Source: Stentor roeselii (Eukaryota; Ciliophora; Heterotrichea; Heterotrichida; Stentoridae). Taken from it: DNA of 64,000 nucleotides. The DNA is taken from positions 62,001 to 126,000 of the forward strand of contig RSEH01000037.1 of assembly GCA_006503475.1 (NCBI GenBank). Reading direction: 5' to 3'. The position numbers were made by a program, and so were the translations under genes. The notes beneath the pieces were generated by a model. The model ran no database searches, had not been told where the DNA came from, and saw only the letters and a list, made by a program, of their open reading frames with translations. Of the stretch, positions 47,133 to 55,351 are shown one piece after another; position 1 is the first letter of the stretch; the number at the start of each line of letters is the position of its first letter.

Positions 47133-47834
47133 TTAAGGTCCACTTACATCCACTTCAGTCCATTCTCCATTTCCTAAAAGTCTTTGCCCGACAAACTGCC
47201 CGTCAGGGGTTCGGGTGGAAGTCAAATGTCTGAAAAAAGCAGAATGTCCGACAATTAAAACGTTTTTATCTTGAATTTCTTCCCTGATAAAGACTTTAAA
47301 AGCTCTGGTCCTATTGTAAAGCTCTTCTCGACTTTCAACTACGGAAGGAAAGATATTTTTCATTGTTGTGAGTAAAGACGACAGGTAGTTGTTTGGGTCA
47401 AGTCCTTCGGTGTACTTGTTTTGAAGTAAAGACTTGATGAAATAGTCGCCGGGCATGATGGACCAGTCAAAAGATGGAAAAATCCTGGGGTAGTCATTTG
47501 GCCAGGCGGGGGCGTCGTGATTCACATGGATCCATTCAGTGACCAGCGGAAGGACCGTCGCCTTTGGAGGATTTTCCACATCTTTAAACAACAGTTCACA
47601 GGTCTGAAGAGTTCTGAGCATGGGCGACACGAATACCTTTTCTATTGAAAGTGATAAAAGACTGGCCTTGTGCTCCAAGATCTGACCTTCGCCGACTTTA
47701 GTAAGAGGAGGGTCTACAAATTCCATTGAAAACTGAAAGTCCATTTCTGATAAAGGGTCACCTGCATCGTGCCATTCCTTGTTACGCAAGTTAAAAGGTG
47801 TCTGCCCATGACGCAAATAGAAAAGTTTTCCCAT
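47133..47834 (-). CDS. Histidine phosphatase (phosphoglycerate-mutase superfamily)
   Basis: 233 residues. The catalytic RHG is at the N-terminus (LFYLRHGQTPFN), the second histidine in VLIVGHSAFFRHL near residue 195, and SPMLRTLQTCELL fits the conserved arginine of the fold. Length is like small broad-specificity members, so the substrate (phosphosugar, phosphoprotein or nucleotide) cannot be told. It shares a 12-bp palindromic start region with the small membrane protein on the opposite strand, only 6 bp apart. Confidence 0.88.
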   Translation of the reverse strand: MGKLFYLRHGQTPFNLRNKEWHDAGDPLSEMDFQFSMEFVDPPLTKVGEGQILEHKASLLSLSIEKVFVSPMLRTLQTCELLFKDVENPPKATVLPLVTEWIHVNHDAPAWPNDYPRIFPSFDWSIMPGDYFIKSLLQNKYTEGLDPNNYLSSLLTTMKNIFPSVVESREELYNRTRAFKVFIREEIQDKNVLIVGHSAFFRHLTSTRTPDGQFVGQRLLGNGEWTEVDVSGP

Positions 47835-47843
47835 TTATAAATG
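47832..47843. promoter_or_regulatory. Palindromic head-to-head start, CATTTATAAATG
   Basis: A perfect 12-bp palindrome whose two ends are the ATG codons of two divergent genes. The shared six bases TTATAA place the motif TATAAATG in front of both. Promoter elements must therefore lie within this word or inside the coding regions. The same TATAAATG occurs at starts at 18162, 23226, 30646 and 45139. Confidence 0.8.
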
Positions 47844-48020
47844 TTTCTGCTTGATCAGCTCCAGCCTCAGGTCAGGTGGATCGTCGAAGCTTTGATCGTC
47901 TTTCACATTGTCATTATTTTGGTTTATCTCTGGGCTTTGTGGAAATCTTGGGGAACTACTCCTAAACAACAGATTCAAGAGTTTGAAGATAAGGCTAGGA
48001 AGAGTAAGAAAAATAATTAG
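47841..48020 (+). CDS. Small single-pass membrane protein (59 residues)
   Basis: A short frame of 59 residues starting MFLLDQLQPQ. Residues 12-35 (WIVEALIVFHIVIILVYLWALW) form one clear transmembrane helix; the C-terminus is charged (QEFEDKARKSKKNN). It fits small tail-type membrane subunits or SMIM-like proteins; I cannot name a family. Support comes from the TATAAATG start shared with the divergent phosphatase, the intact frame and the balanced composition. The helix and charged tail suggest an N-out or N-in single pass, not decidable. Confidence 0.7.
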   Translation: MFLLDQLQPQVRWIVEALIVFHIVIILVYLWALWKSWGTTPKQQIQEFEDKARKSKKNN

Positions 48021-48369
48021 AAGTTAAGAATGGGTCACTTGGAGGTCTTGCGGAGGTTACAATGGGAAAAAGTTGATATAGTGAAAAACTTGTTGAAATT
48101 AATGGCGAATAGAATTAAGACATCCTGCTGATTGTCGAGCTTTTAAACTAAGGGAAAGCTGTTAGAATCTCTTTCCCGAAAAGAGAAATCTCTTAAAACC
48201 GTTGAGATTTTTCAAGAAAAACTTGAAAATCAAACCTTTGACTGAAATTCTCTCCTCTCTAAAGACCCCATTCAATAAACTCTAGGAAAGTCCTAGAAAT
48301 ATTATATAATATGCATATCTCTTTCATTAAACCATGTCCATATAAAGCTTAATTGACAAGGGTAATACT
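48021..48369. other. Spacer with two short inverted repeats
   Basis: 349 bp before the zinc-finger gene. CTAGGA-AAG-TCCTAG at 48292-48306 is a perfect 6-bp hairpin, and AAATCTC/GAGATTT at 48186-48210 pair over an 11-base loop. A 33-residue frame (ATG at 48030) is too short to accept. No known RNA gene recognised. Confidence 0.5.
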
Positions 48370-49095
48370 ATGAGTCTCTTCAATTCAATAAATACCGATT
48401 CCAGCCAACCAGAGATGCAAAGTCTTGACTGTTTCGACTCAATGCTTTCTTTAATCTCATCAGGTCCAGAGTACTTCCAGTCTCATTTGATTTACCCAGA
48501 ATTCTCATCTGCCCATCATCCTCATCCAGAGATTCTTTCAAGTAAAAAAATCTTCAGTTGTCTCGATTGTGAAAAAAATTTCACCCGTCAGTCATTTTTA
48601 AATAAGCACAAAACAAGCCATCCACAAGAAAAACCACTTGTCTGCGAAATATGCAAAAAAGTCTTTAGTCTTAAAGGGAACCTTAAAGTGCATTCAAGGG
48701 TCCACACAGGGGAGAAGCCATTTGAATGTAAGACTTGCTTTGCGAGGTTCAGCACGAACGGGCATTTAAAAGATCACAATACGAGTCATTTGAATTTGAG
48801 AACTTTTCTTTGCTTTTGTGGAAAAATCTTTTTGAGGAAAACTACGCTGAAAAGACATCAGTTTGTTCATGGAGGGGAAAAACCTCATAAGTGTCAAGTC
48901 TGTGGAAAGAGATTTTCAGATGTGAGTAATTTGAATGCGCATTTAAGAACTCACAATGGAAACAGGCCTTTTATTTGTGAAGTTTCAGGATGTGGGAAAA
49001 GTTTTAAGACTAAAGCTCAGATGAAAGGACACATGACTTCAAAATCACATGGTCGGGGCTTGATTCTTACGGGGAATAATGAAGAAAGTAATTAA
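48370..49095 (+). CDS. C2H2 zinc-finger transcription factor, six fingers
   Basis: 241 residues. From residue 60 on there are six fingers of C-x2-4-C-x12-H-x3-5-H type: CLDCEKNFTRQSFLNKH, CEICKKVFSLKGNLKVH, CKTCFARFSTNGHLKDH, CFCGKIFLRKTTLKRH, CQVCGKRFSDVSNLNAH and the last with CEVSGCGKSF. Two linkers read HTGEKPF and HGGEKPH, the classic DNA-binding type. The N-terminal 60 residues are S/D-rich and may activate transcription. Probably a sequence-specific DNA-binding regulator in the nucleus; target unknown. In the fourth finger the first two cysteines are separated by only one residue. Confidence 0.92.
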   Translation: MSLFNSINTDSSQPEMQSLDCFDSMLSLISSGPEYFQSHLIYPEFSSAHHPHPEILSSKKIFSCLDCEKNFTRQSFLNKHKTSHPQEKPLVCEICKKVFSLKGNLKVHSRVHTGEKPFECKTCFARFSTNGHLKDHNTSHLNLRTFLCFCGKIFLRKTTLKRHQFVHGGEKPHKCQVCGKRFSDVSNLNAHLRTHNGNRPFICEVSGCGKSFKTKAQMKGHMTSKSHGRGLILTGNNEESN

Positions 49096-49149
49096 TTAGC
49101 ATAGAATAATGAATGTAGAAGTCTCACAGTTTAAAGTTCCTTAACTATT

Positions 49150-49470
49150 CTAATCTTTTTTTGCGAATCTTTCTTCTCGTTGTTTTCTTTTGTCTTTTTC
49201 ATCATTCAGACCAAATCTTTGAATACGTTCTTCAAGTTTATCTTGATTTGAAGAGCTTCCAAATCTTTCCATCCTCGCCTTGATTTTATCTTGATCAAGA
49301 GGTGCTCCCGGCATGGAAAACCTTTGCATCCTTTCTTTTAACTTGTCCTGATCAATGCCGATTCCAAACCTTTTGCATCTTTCTTTGAATTTGTCTTGGT
49401 TTGACTTAGTCCCAAACCTTTCAACCCTCGCATTGATTTTTTCCAGTTCTTCCTGTGGGAGGGTCTTCAT
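49150..49470 (-). CDS. Tho1/SARNP-like repeat protein (mRNA export)
   Basis: 106 residues made of about five copies of a unit K-x-x-x-R-x-x-R-F-G/S (NARVERFGTKSNQDKF, KERCKRFGIGIDQDKL, KERMQRFSM, KARMERFGSSSNQDKL, EERIQRFGL). This is the motif found at the C-terminus of Tho1/SARNP/MOS11 proteins, which bind RNA and the Sub2/UAP56 helicase in mRNA export. The N-terminal SAP domain of the known family is absent, and the repeats are more numerous. Probably nuclear; the match is to the motif, not to a full-length protein. Start context TTATAAATATG. Confidence 0.72.
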   Translation of the reverse strand: MKTLPQEELEKINARVERFGTKSNQDKFKERCKRFGIGIDQDKLKERMQRFSMPGAPLDQDKIKARMERFGSSSNQDKLEERIQRFGLNDEKDKRKQREERFAKKD

Positions 49471-49531
49471 ATTTATAAGACTTCTGAAAATTAATCATCG
49501 AACAATTAATTCAAATCTTAATAATCAGCCT

Positions 49532-51370
49532 TTACACCTGCACCTTATTAATAAAAATAAGAGTCTGTGACAATGCCCTTAAAAACTTATGATCGTAAAT
49601 CGGAAACTTTTGGAGAAGAACTTCTCGAAGAGTGTTTTCATTCAAGTTCACTCCACGGAAGGCGTCGATTATTTTTCCGAAATAGGATCGAAGAACTTTG
49701 GCGATTTTTAAACAGTTTCCTTTTTGATCGGATGATGGAAGAAGTTTGGATTCTTCTGAGTCGTAAACTTTGAACATTTCGTTTATTTGGCTTCGGAGTT
49801 GAGGGACTTCTGGCTCGGCGACTTCTTGCACGACGTGACTCTGGCCCATGACTCTTCGGCTTGGGACTGGCTCATCAAGAAGAACCCAAATAATACTAGG
49901 AAGGTTTTGTCTCTCTTGCATTGACAACGACGGTACTCCAGCAACTAAAGGAACAGGTGCATCAAGTACTTCTTTTAACGAGTTAGGAACAATAGGGACC
50001 ATCAAATACGGCCACTTGAACGGTCTTAACAAAGCAAGAATCCCCAAGACACAAGAGCTAAGCAAAGCCAAATTTTTCGACACAAAAACCACAGACTTTT
50101 CCTGCAGCACAGCCAGGATAAGCCAAAAGAAGTCATTAAACTTGAGACTCGTCATAAGTGGAATGCAGAGCCATTCAATATCAATAAGCCCCAAGTCGAC
50201 AGGACTGAAATATTTAATATGTTCAACAATATCCACTCCGAAACTGACTTCATTTCCAGCAGAGATCAGTTCACTTTTGCTAAAAGCTTCAAGTTGCTCA
50301 ATTTCTTCCTTGCAACATTCTTCCCTGATAAGATCCTGCACATTGATCGACCCTGCGCCGATGATATTCGTTCTGTTAAGTCTTTTCACCAGCAAAAGAC
50401 TGACAATCACCTCATAATGCAAGTCAAAGGCAGGTATAAAACTGGCGATCACGTAAAACTTAGGAACAACCCACTCAGCTCCATCAGAGTCAGTGATCAA
50501 GTCATCAAACTTAACACAGACAAAGTAAACTACTTCTTGATCAGAGTTAGGAATATCAGGGTGACACTCTTGAAGAGACTCTTCCGCCCTTAAAGTAAAA
50601 ATAACGCAATTCGCGTTTCTTTTATAAGGAACTTGGCCATAAAGCACCCCGTTCAAGTCAGATTGAGAACCTGAAAGTTTCAGTCTTCGGATGTCAGCGC
50701 CTTGAGGAAAGCAAAGATCTGGAATTATCTTCAACATCGCTTCAGACAATGAGTCACTTGAAGTCAGGTATTTAAATAATATACTCGGCACTGATTCTAA
50801 CTCACCGTTACCGTCGTTTCCGATTCCAACCACTAGAAAACCTTGGAAGTTAGAAGAATTGCTTAGTTCAAGGTTTAAGCTTTGGTCAGGGTTCGCTTGA
50901 GGAGTCTTTCCGCTGCTTGCGCTTGGAGATCGAAGGGTTTTTGGACTGAACATCTTCCTTTTAGGGTTTGGAGATAATAAATTCAATTGGTCACACTTGG
51001 ATAGACGTAAACTTGATGAAAAATATTGAGAATTGTCGCATGGCTCTAGGTGGATTGAATTAAATGCATGCTCTGAACGCTGGATCAAGGGAATTGTCGA
51101 TGTCAGATTGGGGGTCTTTATTGCTTTCTCGGTACTTGAAAATGTTGAGAAATCTGACTTGCCCATTGGAGAGATTAATGAAGGGTCTTGCAAAGGAGAT
51201 GAACTCTGGAATTCTAAGCTTTCCAAATCAGATCTAAGTGATTCAATAAGCTGTTTATCGCAACGACTCGAAGAAGAAAGGTCTTTATATGCTTGTTTCA
51301 AATCGGAATATGACTTTTTGAGATTTTTGTACTTTAGCTTTAATTTTGAATATTTTGATTCAAGACTCAT
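49532..51370 (-). CDS. DENN-domain protein (Rab GEF family)
   Basis: 612 residues from the ATG at 51370; an in-frame ATG five codons upstream (51385) is possible. A coiled coil (about 5-60) and an S-rich linker are followed by a DENN module from about 170 to 470. The uDENN part includes FLVVGIGNDGNG and LCFPQGADIRRL; the cDENN part has VVFVSKNLALLSSCVLGILALLRPFKWP followed by VPIVPNSLKEVLDAPVPLVAGVPSL, which match the family consensus. DENN proteins exchange nucleotide on Rab GTPases. The C-terminal dDENN is likely in the last 120 residues. It diverges from the RING coiled-coil gene. Confidence 0.85.
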   Translation of the reverse strand: MSLESKYSKLKLKYKNLKKSYSDLKQAYKDLSSSSRCDKQLIESLRSDLESLEFQSSSPLQDPSLISPMGKSDFSTFSSTEKAIKTPNLTSTIPLIQRSEHAFNSIHLEPCDNSQYFSSSLRLSKCDQLNLLSPNPKRKMFSPKTLRSPSASSGKTPQANPDQSLNLELSNSSNFQGFLVVGIGNDGNGELESVPSILFKYLTSSDSLSEAMLKIIPDLCFPQGADIRRLKLSGSQSDLNGVLYGQVPYKRNANCVIFTLRAEESLQECHPDIPNSDQEVVYFVCVKFDDLITDSDGAEWVVPKFYVIASFIPAFDLHYEVIVSLLLVKRLNRTNIIGAGSINVQDLIREECCKEEIEQLEAFSKSELISAGNEVSFGVDIVEHIKYFSPVDLGLIDIEWLCIPLMTSLKFNDFFWLILAVLQEKSVVFVSKNLALLSSCVLGILALLRPFKWPYLMVPIVPNSLKEVLDAPVPLVAGVPSLSMQERQNLPSIIWVLLDEPVPSRRVMGQSHVVQEVAEPEVPQLRSQINEMFKVYDSEESKLLPSSDQKGNCLKIAKVLRSYFGKIIDAFRGVNLNENTLREVLLQKFPIYDHKFLRALSQTLIFINKVQV

Positions 51371-51442
51371 TTTTATTTGAATCATTTAAGATTGATGTTC
51401 ATTGAATCTTTTCATGATTTGGGCTTAATAAACATTTTTCTT

Positions 51443-53092
51443 ATGAAAAAACAAAGTGTTAAACTCATGCAATCTGAAAGTCATTTACCTTCGCTCAAAA
51501 TCAAGACAAGCTCTAAAAGCATATTTAACAATTCTCCGTCAGGTGACCTGAATCAAGTCAGGAGGAATATAGACAGAGGCTTTCCAGACGCTTCTTCTCC
51601 AAATCAAACACGATCAATAAACTTGAACCTCAATAAAAAAGTATCAAATCTTCTCAAAATAATTCAAGAACAAGATATGAAAATCAAATCAATTGAATCA
51701 GAACTAAACCTAACCAGTCCATCATATTTAAAAAGAACCCTCAGTCAAAAAAGGCCTGAATCAAACATATTAGACTCAAACTCTTTTATCGAACATGAAA
51801 CAAGTCAAGAAATGTTCCTTTGTTTTGAAGACAACAAAAACTTCACAAACCCTTTACCGGACTTCACTGCAGGCAGTAAAATCAAAGATCTAGAAATCCT
51901 AAAGTTAAAAAAACAAATCAAAGAAGAAGAAAACCAGATCATTAAACTCTATTCCGAAAATGTGCTGACTTCTGAAGAACTATCAAATCTTGAGTTAATT
52001 TCCAATAAATGGAAAATATCAGGAGAAAAAATTCAAGAATTAAAATCTCAGAGTAAAGAAAAAGTCATGATCATTGAGCAAGAAATCGAAGTAGTTGAAA
52101 AAAAAATTCAGAGTAAAAGAAAAGAAATTGAAGAATTCGCTGAATTACTTAAAAAAAGTGAAGAAAAAAGAACTTATAGCAATGAATACAACATTTTTAT
52201 GGAAAACAACGAACAGAAACTTAAAGAAAAACTTAACACTCTGCAGAAAGAAAAGGAAAAAATTGTTAATGAAATCATTGAAGTTAAAGCGAAAATCACG
52301 CAACAAGAGCAAATCATTCAAGAAATCACTCAAAACTTAGAAAAAATTGACCAAGATTTAAAAATTGAAAAAAAAAAGTCAGAAAATCTCAGCTTTAAAT
52401 ATGAAATTGCCAAAGATTCACTTCAGGAAAGTCGAAAGCAAAATGAACTCCAAACAGTCCAGTTTCAGGCAGATCTTGAAACTTTTCAACAAAAAGAAAA
52501 CCCTATTTCTGAAAAAACTGAAAAAACCCTTAAAAAACCATGGAACATCAATGATTCCCTTTTTTTACTAAACATTTCCAAAGAAGAAACCCTAAAACTC
52601 CAGCAGAAGTTCAACAAACTCGAAAAAGAACTGATTTACGCTCAAGAAGCTCTTGAAAGACTAAAAAAGAACGAAATTTACCTACAAAGCCAGTTTTCCT
52701 CAAAGGAACTAATGATATCCCAGATCGAGAAGTTGCTAAAAACCACAGAAATCCCTCAGCAGTCCAAAAAGAAAGAAGACGACAAAAAACCCGAGACCAA
52801 AAAAATAAAAGACCTTCAAAATCTCGTAAGAGCAATGAAAGAAAACTACTCAAATCTTGACCTAGTAAAATGTATTAAATGCTTGAAATTCGCTTCAAAC
52901 AGCGAATTTTTGCTTCCTTGTGGTCATCTCATCTGCGCCGGTTGCCTGGACGTAGAAGTCTCTTCATGCGTCTTCTGTGGATCATGGATAACCGGCCTTT
53001 TAAAATCTCCAACTCTCATTAAAACCATCTCACATTTGAACTCTTATCAAGACAAACTGTCCAAAGCCAACAAGCTGTTAATGCAACACTAA
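51443..53092 (+). CDS. Coiled-coil protein with C-terminal RING finger
   Basis: 549 residues from the ATG at 51443 (MKKQSVKLMQ); an in-frame ATG at 51395 would add 16 residues of unconvincing composition. A long coiled coil spans about residues 150-470. The C-terminus is a RING finger: CIKCLKFASNSEFLLPCGHLICAGC...CVFCG, with the usual C3HC4 spacing roughly kept. Such proteins act as ubiquitin E3 ligases, here perhaps on filaments or membranes via the coil. The last about 25 residues are helical. Confidence 0.85.
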   Translation: MKKQSVKLMQSESHLPSLKIKTSSKSIFNNSPSGDLNQVRRNIDRGFPDASSPNQTRSINLNLNKKVSNLLKIIQEQDMKIKSIESELNLTSPSYLKRTLSQKRPESNILDSNSFIEHETSQEMFLCFEDNKNFTNPLPDFTAGSKIKDLEILKLKKQIKEEENQIIKLYSENVLTSEELSNLELISNKWKISGEKIQELKSQSKEKVMIIEQEIEVVEKKIQSKRKEIEEFAELLKKSEEKRTYSNEYNIFMENNEQKLKEKLNTLQKEKEKIVNEIIEVKAKITQQEQIIQEITQNLEKIDQDLKIEKKKSENLSFKYEIAKDSLQESRKQNELQTVQFQADLETFQQKENPISEKTEKTLKKPWNINDSLFLLNISKEETLKLQQKFNKLEKELIYAQEALERLKKNEIYLQSQFSSKELMISQIEKLLKTTEIPQQSKKKEDDKKPETKKIKDLQNLVRAMKENYSNLDLVKCIKCLKFASNSEFLLPCGHLICAGCLDVEVSSCVFCGSWITGLLKSPTLIKTISHLNSYQDKLSKANKLLMQH

Positions 53093-53318
53093 AACTCTTT
53101 TCATTTCTCCCGCTTCTCTCATAAAAATGGAAATTTAGTCTACAACTTCTCCAACCCAGCCGTTGCTATCTAACAAATCAACTCAAATCCACTCAATTCT
53201 TTCAAATTCTGAACTTTTTCTCAAATTTCACCTTTTTCTGCAAAATCTCAAAAATTTCAGTTCAATAAAAAAAGCCTTGAAAGATGTTATCTTTGAATAT
53301 TTAGTCTAAATTTAACAT

Positions 53319-54158
53319 TCACAGCAAATGAAATGGTTTCTTTGGCGAGTCTTCAGCAGGTCCTAAGTCGCTATTTCTTGATGAGTCATTTTTTAACCCA
53401 ATCCCAGCGATATTCGAATTTTTCTTCTCAGTCTCCAGAAAAATATCTTCAAAGTTGTCAAAATCACAAAAACTTTTACAATCTTCTTCAAAAAATCTGA
53501 AAGATTTTTTGGGTGTTATTAAAAAGTCGCTACAAGAAAGTGGAGAGGCCAGGTCAACAATATCTTCATTTTTTGATGGTGAAAAAGACTTGCCTAAAGT
53601 CAGAACTGGAAATTTTTCTTTAAGTCTTGAAGACCTTCTTCTAATTATTTTTTACATCTGAAGACCTTCAACGGACTTGTTGATGTTTCTTTTCCGGTCG
53701 TCTTTGACTTGAAGAACGAGTTTTGTAAGGTCCTGGTCCAGTACAACGTCTTGAATGGGAAGAAGGATCTGGTCTGATTCTGGTTTATGTCTGTTAAAAC
53801 TACGTATTTTTCTCCTTAAAGTACTGTAAAAATGGTTCTTTATCGAGTTGTCTGTGCGGCCTGGAAGCAGCTTCGCGATTTCAGACCATTGATTGCCGAA
53901 CTGGTTCTGATAGTCAAAAATTATTTTTTCTTCTTCTTCTGTCCAGAACTTTTTATTTATATCTGGGTCTAAATGGTTGTGCCAACGTTCTCTGCATTGT
54001 TTCGCGGTTCTTCCTCTGATGTTGAATCGCTTTATTAGGAGTTCGGAGATTAGGGTCCATTGCTTTGTCCCGAATTCTTCTGTTAGACATTTAATCGCGT
54101 CGTCTTCCTGAATAAAAATTACTTCAGCGCCCCAGGGTTTTCGATCATGATAAGCCAT
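53319..54158 (-). CDS. R2R3-type MYB transcription factor, two exons
   Basis: Exon 1 54158-53656 and exon 2 53640-53319 give 274 residues when the 15-nt intron at 53641-53655 is removed. Two MYB repeats (residues 10-115) carry the tryptophans (for example [54 protein letters not shown]), the DNA-recognition helices of animal and plant R2R3. The second exon encodes an S/D/F-rich tail with [11 protein letters not shown], a possible activation region. Likely a nuclear regulator. Without the intron the first frame stops after 168 residues. It is divergent from the PPP1R36-like gene. Confidence 0.9.
53641..53655 (-). other. 15-nt intron of the MYB gene
   Basis: On the minus strand GTAAAAAATAATTAG, phase 2. 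If retained the protein stops at once (codons ATG TAA). Removal gives CTTCAGAT joined to AAGAAGG and opens a further 107 codons. Confidence 0.9.
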
Positions 54159-54474
54159 TAATAATAGAATTTTATGTTGAGAGAATTAATAAAGGAATTT
54201 TTGACTTTGATGTGAAAGGGACGAAATGAAGTATTTTGGCTTTTTTTAAGAATTTTTTTGTAGTTTTAATTTAAGAAATTGAAGAAGATTAATATAAATG
54301 AATATTTAGAGATTCTTTATTAAGAAATAATTAATTGAATACTGATTACGCTCTGTGTTAAGTGTTCTAAATATTTAATTAATAATACTGATAATAAATT
54401 TTAGAGTTTTCTTATAGTATTTAAAACCTTCTAATTCACAAGTTTATCTGTTATCCTTAATAAAATATTTCATT
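54159..54474. other. AT-rich divergent spacer
   Basis: 316 bp between the MYB gene and the PPP1R36-like gene. AT-rich with no repeat or RNA gene seen. Two closely similar AT-rich stretches (around 54290 and 54380) may reflect chance. Confidence 0.6.
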
Positions 54475-55269
54475 ATGACATCTTCCGATAACTTTGACGT
54501 CTACTCAGTAAGTGACCAGGTGGTCCAAGAAATGTTAAAAGAAAAGCAAAACAACCCAGACCTAATAATTTCCTACAGCTTCCTCGAATACTACAGCCAC
54601 CAAGAAATAATCGACCTGATCCAATCAGCCTACCAATACGGAAAACTCTTAACATCCATAAACTCAACATACATATCCTTAAAGCAAGAAGGAAAAATCC
54701 GTCAAGCCCAGATGTTTTCAGACAAACAGTCCCTCCTTCTTCCAGAAGCCGGAAAGAAAGTAGCTTTAAAATACGGAAAAGTTCTTCTGAAGTACAAGAC
54801 TCTTGTTTCTTCTCTTGAAGACCAGAACTTTTTCGAGACAATTATTTATTTCACTGTTCGCGTCGTGAAGACAAGGTTTTCTCCTGACCAGGGCCGGGGA
54901 CTTGAAGAAGAACTGAACAGGTTGTTTCGGACTACGGCTTTTAACATCGCGCATCGGAAAAACGCTGAAGCTGAAAAAATTCTTAAATTTCCTCAGCTGA
55001 AGAATTCGCCGAAAAGAGACAGTGAAAGTGTCATCAATGGAATTATTCTTAGAAATTGGGCGAATAGGGAAAATCTTCAACATTTTCATTCGGTTGAGAC
55101 TGTTAAAAGACCGGCTTACTCTAAAATATCGCCTTTTAAAGCGATTAGCTCTAGGTCTCCGCTTATTTCTATGATTTTACCCTCGCCCAAGGATAAGATT
55201 AGAGAAGTGGAGGATTATAGGAGGAGGGTTGTGGCGAGAAGCCAGAGATTACCTTTTGTGTATGGGTAA
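54475..55269 (+). CDS. PPP1R36-like protein (protein phosphatase 1 regulatory family)
   Basis: 264 residues. The segment LEEELNRLFRTTAFNIAHRK and the later KRPAYSKISPFKAISSRSP followed by LILPSP-type residues (ISMILPSPKDK) resemble the central and C-terminal parts of PPP1R36, a ciliary/testis protein. No membrane segment. A classical RVxF docking site is not evident (RVVKTRF is the nearest). The identification rests on remembered motifs and is not certain. The 5' half is A/C-rich, the 3' half G/T-rich. It precedes the TBC1D23 gene by 82 bp. Confidence 0.55.
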   Translation: MTSSDNFDVYSVSDQVVQEMLKEKQNNPDLIISYSFLEYYSHQEIIDLIQSAYQYGKLLTSINSTYISLKQEGKIRQAQMFSDKQSLLLPEAGKKVALKYGKVLLKYKTLVSSLEDQNFFETIIYFTVRVVKTRFSPDQGRGLEEELNRLFRTTAFNIAHRKNAEAEKILKFPQLKNSPKRDSESVINGIILRNWANRENLQHFHSVETVKRPAYSKISPFKAISSRSPLISMILPSPKDKIREVEDYRRRVVARSQRLPFVYG

Positions 55270-55351
55270 GGTTTGGGAGAATTTAATGGAATAGGTTTGG
55301 TGGATTTTTAGAAATTTATTTTGGTATTAGGTTTGGTTGTAATTAGTGAAC

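Noticed and set aside
48030-48131. 33-residue frame starting MGHLEVLRRL
   Set aside because: Plausible start but too short, and no neighbouring support. Left out as a gene.
51377-51442. Longer N-terminus for the RING coiled-coil protein
   Set aside because: Frame opens with TTG and its translation looks like noncoding sequence; the ATG at 51395 would also run into the DENN promoter. I kept the ATG at 51443, though 51395 is not excluded.
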